Source: Fibrobacter sp. (lineage in GTDB: Bacteria; Fibrobacterota; Fibrobacteria; Fibrobacterales; Fibrobacteraceae). Taken from it: a DNA stretch of 12,406 bases. The DNA lies in NCBI GenBank assembly GCA_016295375.1, contig JAEDLI010000071.1:1-12406 (forward strand), given 5' to 3'. Shown here in pieces: positions 10,927-12,406 of the stretch; positions within the stretch are counted from its first letter, which is position 1; each line of letters begins with the position of its first letter. The notes under the pieces are model-generated. The model saw only the letters and a list, made by a program, of their open reading frames with translations. It searched no databases and had not been told where the DNA came from. A program made the translations under genes and the position numbers.

Positions 10927-12336
10927 GTGAATCCTTCCGTCGCAGTAAAGATTTTCGAGGCCGGTCGCAGTGCCGGTGCGGACTTCGTGGAAATTTTCGA
11001 AGAGGAGACCCGCGGTTCCGCCCTGGGTCTCAGGGACCGCAAGATCGAGACGGCTACCGCCGGCACGGATTATGGCATTGGCATTCGCTTGTTGTATGGC
11101 ACCGAGGTGCTTTACGGTTTTACCAGCGACGAAAGTGAAGAAGCCCTGGTAAAGTTGGTGCAGACTCTTGCCTTCGGGCGCATCGCTTCAAGTTCTGCGC
11201 AAAATTCTGGTTGGGCAAGTGTTGCGGAAGGTTTCGAGTTCGCCCCGCAAAAACGGGTGTCGGACTACAACGCTGCCGCCTTCAAGGACCCGCGGGTCTT
11301 GGGCCAGGCGGTCAAGCAGGATTTTCTTTTCCGCGCAGACGAAGCCGCCCGAAAGGTATCGGACAAGGTGGTTCAGGTGGCGGCTTCCGTGACGGACTGC
11401 TGCACCACCATCAACTTGTTGAACAGCGAAGGTCTGAACCTGACGCTTGATCGATCCCGCCTTCGCGTGAACGTGACGGTTACCGCCACGGACGGCACGG
11501 AACGCCTGACTACTCACGAGTCGCCGGGCGCCTTGGGCGGTTACGAACTGCTCCCGAATTATTCTCCGGAGGCCCTTGCGACGGAATCGGCGGAACGGGT
11601 GGTGCGCATGCTGAGTGCGGGCTACATCAAGGGCGGCCAGATGCCGGTGGTCATGGGGAATGGCTTTGGCGGTGTGATTTTTCACGAGGCCTGCGGACAC
11701 CCGCTAGAAACGGAAGCGGTCCGTCGAAATGCAAGCCCCTTCTGCGGCAAGCTGGGGCAGGCTATCGGCCAGCCTTGCCTTACCGCCATTGACGACGGAA
11801 CTCTGGATGGCGTGTGGGGGAGCCTCAAGTTTGACGACGAGGGCATGCCTACCCAGCGCACTGTCTTGATTGAAAACGGAATCTTGAAAAGTTACATGAG
11901 CGACCGCGTAGGGGCTGCCGAAGTAGGTGTGGCCCGCACGGGTTCGGCCCGTCGCGAAAGTTACAAGTACGCTCCCGTGAGCCGCATGCGGAACACCTTC
12001 ATCGCTCCCGGCAAGGACAGCTTCGACTCCATGATTCAAAGCATGGACTACGGCCTTTACGCGGCCCGCATGGCCGGCGGTTCCGTGAATCCCGCCACCG
12101 GCGAGTTCAACTTTGCGGTAGATGAAGGTTATGTTGTTCGCAACGGAAAGATTTGCGAACCCGTGCGCGGGGCGACCCTTATAGGCAAGGGCCACGAAAT
12201 CATGCCCCGCATCAGCATGGTAGGGAGCGATTTGGAACTGGCTACAGGCGTATGTGGAGCCTCTTCGGGTCACGTGCCCGTGACAGTGGGACAGCCCACC
12301 ATCAAGGTGGACCAGATCCTTGTGGGCGGAAGGTAA
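10927..12336 (+). CDS. tldD: TldD-type metallopeptidase subunit
   Basis: This 469-residue cytoplasmic protein belongs to the TldD/PmbA family. The zinc site is visible: HEACGH at residues 253-258 (HExxxH, within IFHEACGHPLETEA) and the late cysteine Cys-443 in ATGVCGASSG. The C-terminus VPVTVGQPTIKVDQILVGG is the conserved family ending. The HExxxH motif makes this the catalytic TldD rather than the metal-free TldE/PmbA partner. Family members form a TldD-TldE heterodimer that degrades unfolded peptides and, in some bacteria, matures peptide antibiotics or degrades antitoxins; the substrate here is unknown. GTG 10927 is supported by GAGG at 10917-10920 with six-base spacing, lying inside the end of hisF. 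The gene starts one base after the hisF stop, so it is co-transcribed and probably coupled. No tldE is seen. Confidence 0.92.
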   Translation: MNPSVAVKIFEAGRSAGADFVEIFEEETRGSALGLRDRKIETATAGTDYGIGIRLLYGTEVLYGFTSDESEEALVKLVQTLAFGRIASSSAQNSGWASVAEGFEFAPQKRVSDYNAAAFKDPRVLGQAVKQDFLFRADEAARKVSDKVVQVAASVTDCCTTINLLNSEGLNLTLDRSRLRVNVTVTATDGTERLTTHESPGALGGYELLPNYSPEALATESAERVVRMLSAGYIKGGQMPVVMGNGFGGVIFHEACGHPLETEAVRRNASPFCGKLGQAIGQPCLTAIDDGTLDGVWGSLKFDDEGMPTQRTVLIENGILKSYMSDRVGAAEVGVARTGSARRESYKYAPVSRMRNTFIAPGKDSFDSMIQSMDYGLYAARMAGGSVNPATGEFNFAVDEGYVVRNGKICEPVRGATLIGKGHEIMPRISMVGSDLELATGVCGASSGHVPVTVGQPTIKVDQILVGGR

Positions 12337-12387
12337 TTACGTTTTCCCTCTGCTCATAAAGAGCCCCTATAAGACTCGATTTCTGAA

Positions 12388-12393
12388 TATACC
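12388..12393 (+). promoter_or_regulatory. Possible -10 box before a gene leaving the window
   Basis: TATACC followed by six T and an ATG at 12400 has the same 6-base spacing seen at the leaderless starts at 70, 1313 and 4810. Only seven bases of any coding sequence are present, so the gene cannot be confirmed. The rest of 12337-12406 shows only a weak GCTC/GAGC hairpin and no T-tract terminator for tldD. Confidence 0.25.
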
Positions 12394-12406
12394 TTTTTTA
12401 TGCGGG

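Noticed and set aside
10149..11066. Long minus-strand open frame (305 codons) opposite hisF and the start of tldD
   Set aside because: It lies wholly antisense to two well-conserved genes, its translation is His/Ala/Val-rich with no recognisable motif, and it arises from the biased codon use of the + strand genes.
11704..12273. Minus-strand open frame (189 codons) opposite tldD
   Set aside because: It is antisense to the conserved C-terminal half of TldD, with no motif and no promoter or ribosome site.
12353..12364. GCTC-ATAAA-GAGC hairpin as the tldD terminator
   Set aside because: The stem is only four base pairs and no T-tract follows.

Overview
The window looks like chromosomal DNA of a Fibrobacter species or close relative. 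The evidence is protein families: one gene encodes a textbook FISUMP domain (Fibrobacter succinogenes major paralogous domain, TIGR02145), two encode C-terminal PCMD domains (putative carbohydrate metabolism domain) on surface-type lipoproteins, and two secreted proteins have the serine-rich linkers typical of Fibrobacter extracellular proteins. All eleven genes lie on the + strand and are tightly packed. No gene-free stretch exceeds 80 bases, and there is no transposase, integrase, tRNA, rRNA or CRISPR array.

Layout. (1) 1-480: the terminator of an unseen upstream gene, an abutting promoter and a secreted SPOR-domain protein. (2) 519-1295: an RsmB/NSUN-type RNA m5C methyltransferase, whose 3' end carries a set of competing inverted repeats. 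(3) 1313-3518: a secreted PEGA-domain protein overlapping by 11 bases a DUF1007 periplasmic protein. (4) 3565-4749: a lipoprotein ending in a FISUMP domain. (5) 4810-9668: an apparent three-gene operon with an outer-membrane beta-barrel candidate followed by two PCMD lipoproteins. Both internal junctions have the stop codon embedded in the next Shine-Dalgarno (TAGGAGG). (6) 9744-10067: a thioredoxin with a WCRPC active site. (7) 10134-12336: hisF immediately followed by tldD, preceded by a copy of a palindromic intergenic element.

How the genes work together. The first two thirds is mostly cell-envelope biology: predicted secreted, periplasmic, outer-membrane or lipid-anchored proteins. The barrel/PCMD operon is the best candidate for an uncharacterised surface system. 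Its two lipoproteins share an architecture (lipobox, N-terminal domain, low-complexity linker, Ig-like repeats, PCMD) but differ in repeat number, and the PCMD core of the first has a much lower GC content than its surroundings. The last third is housekeeping: redox, histidine biosynthesis and a TldD-type peptidase.

Regulation. Several promoters have a readable -10 box (TATAAT, TATCTT, TATTTT, TATATT), often directly after a terminator T-tract. In three genes the -10 box lies only 6-7 bases before an ATG that has no Shine-Dalgarno, so those transcripts are probably leaderless; a fourth such site lies at the right edge. No function here was tested by search; assignments rest on motifs read from the translations.
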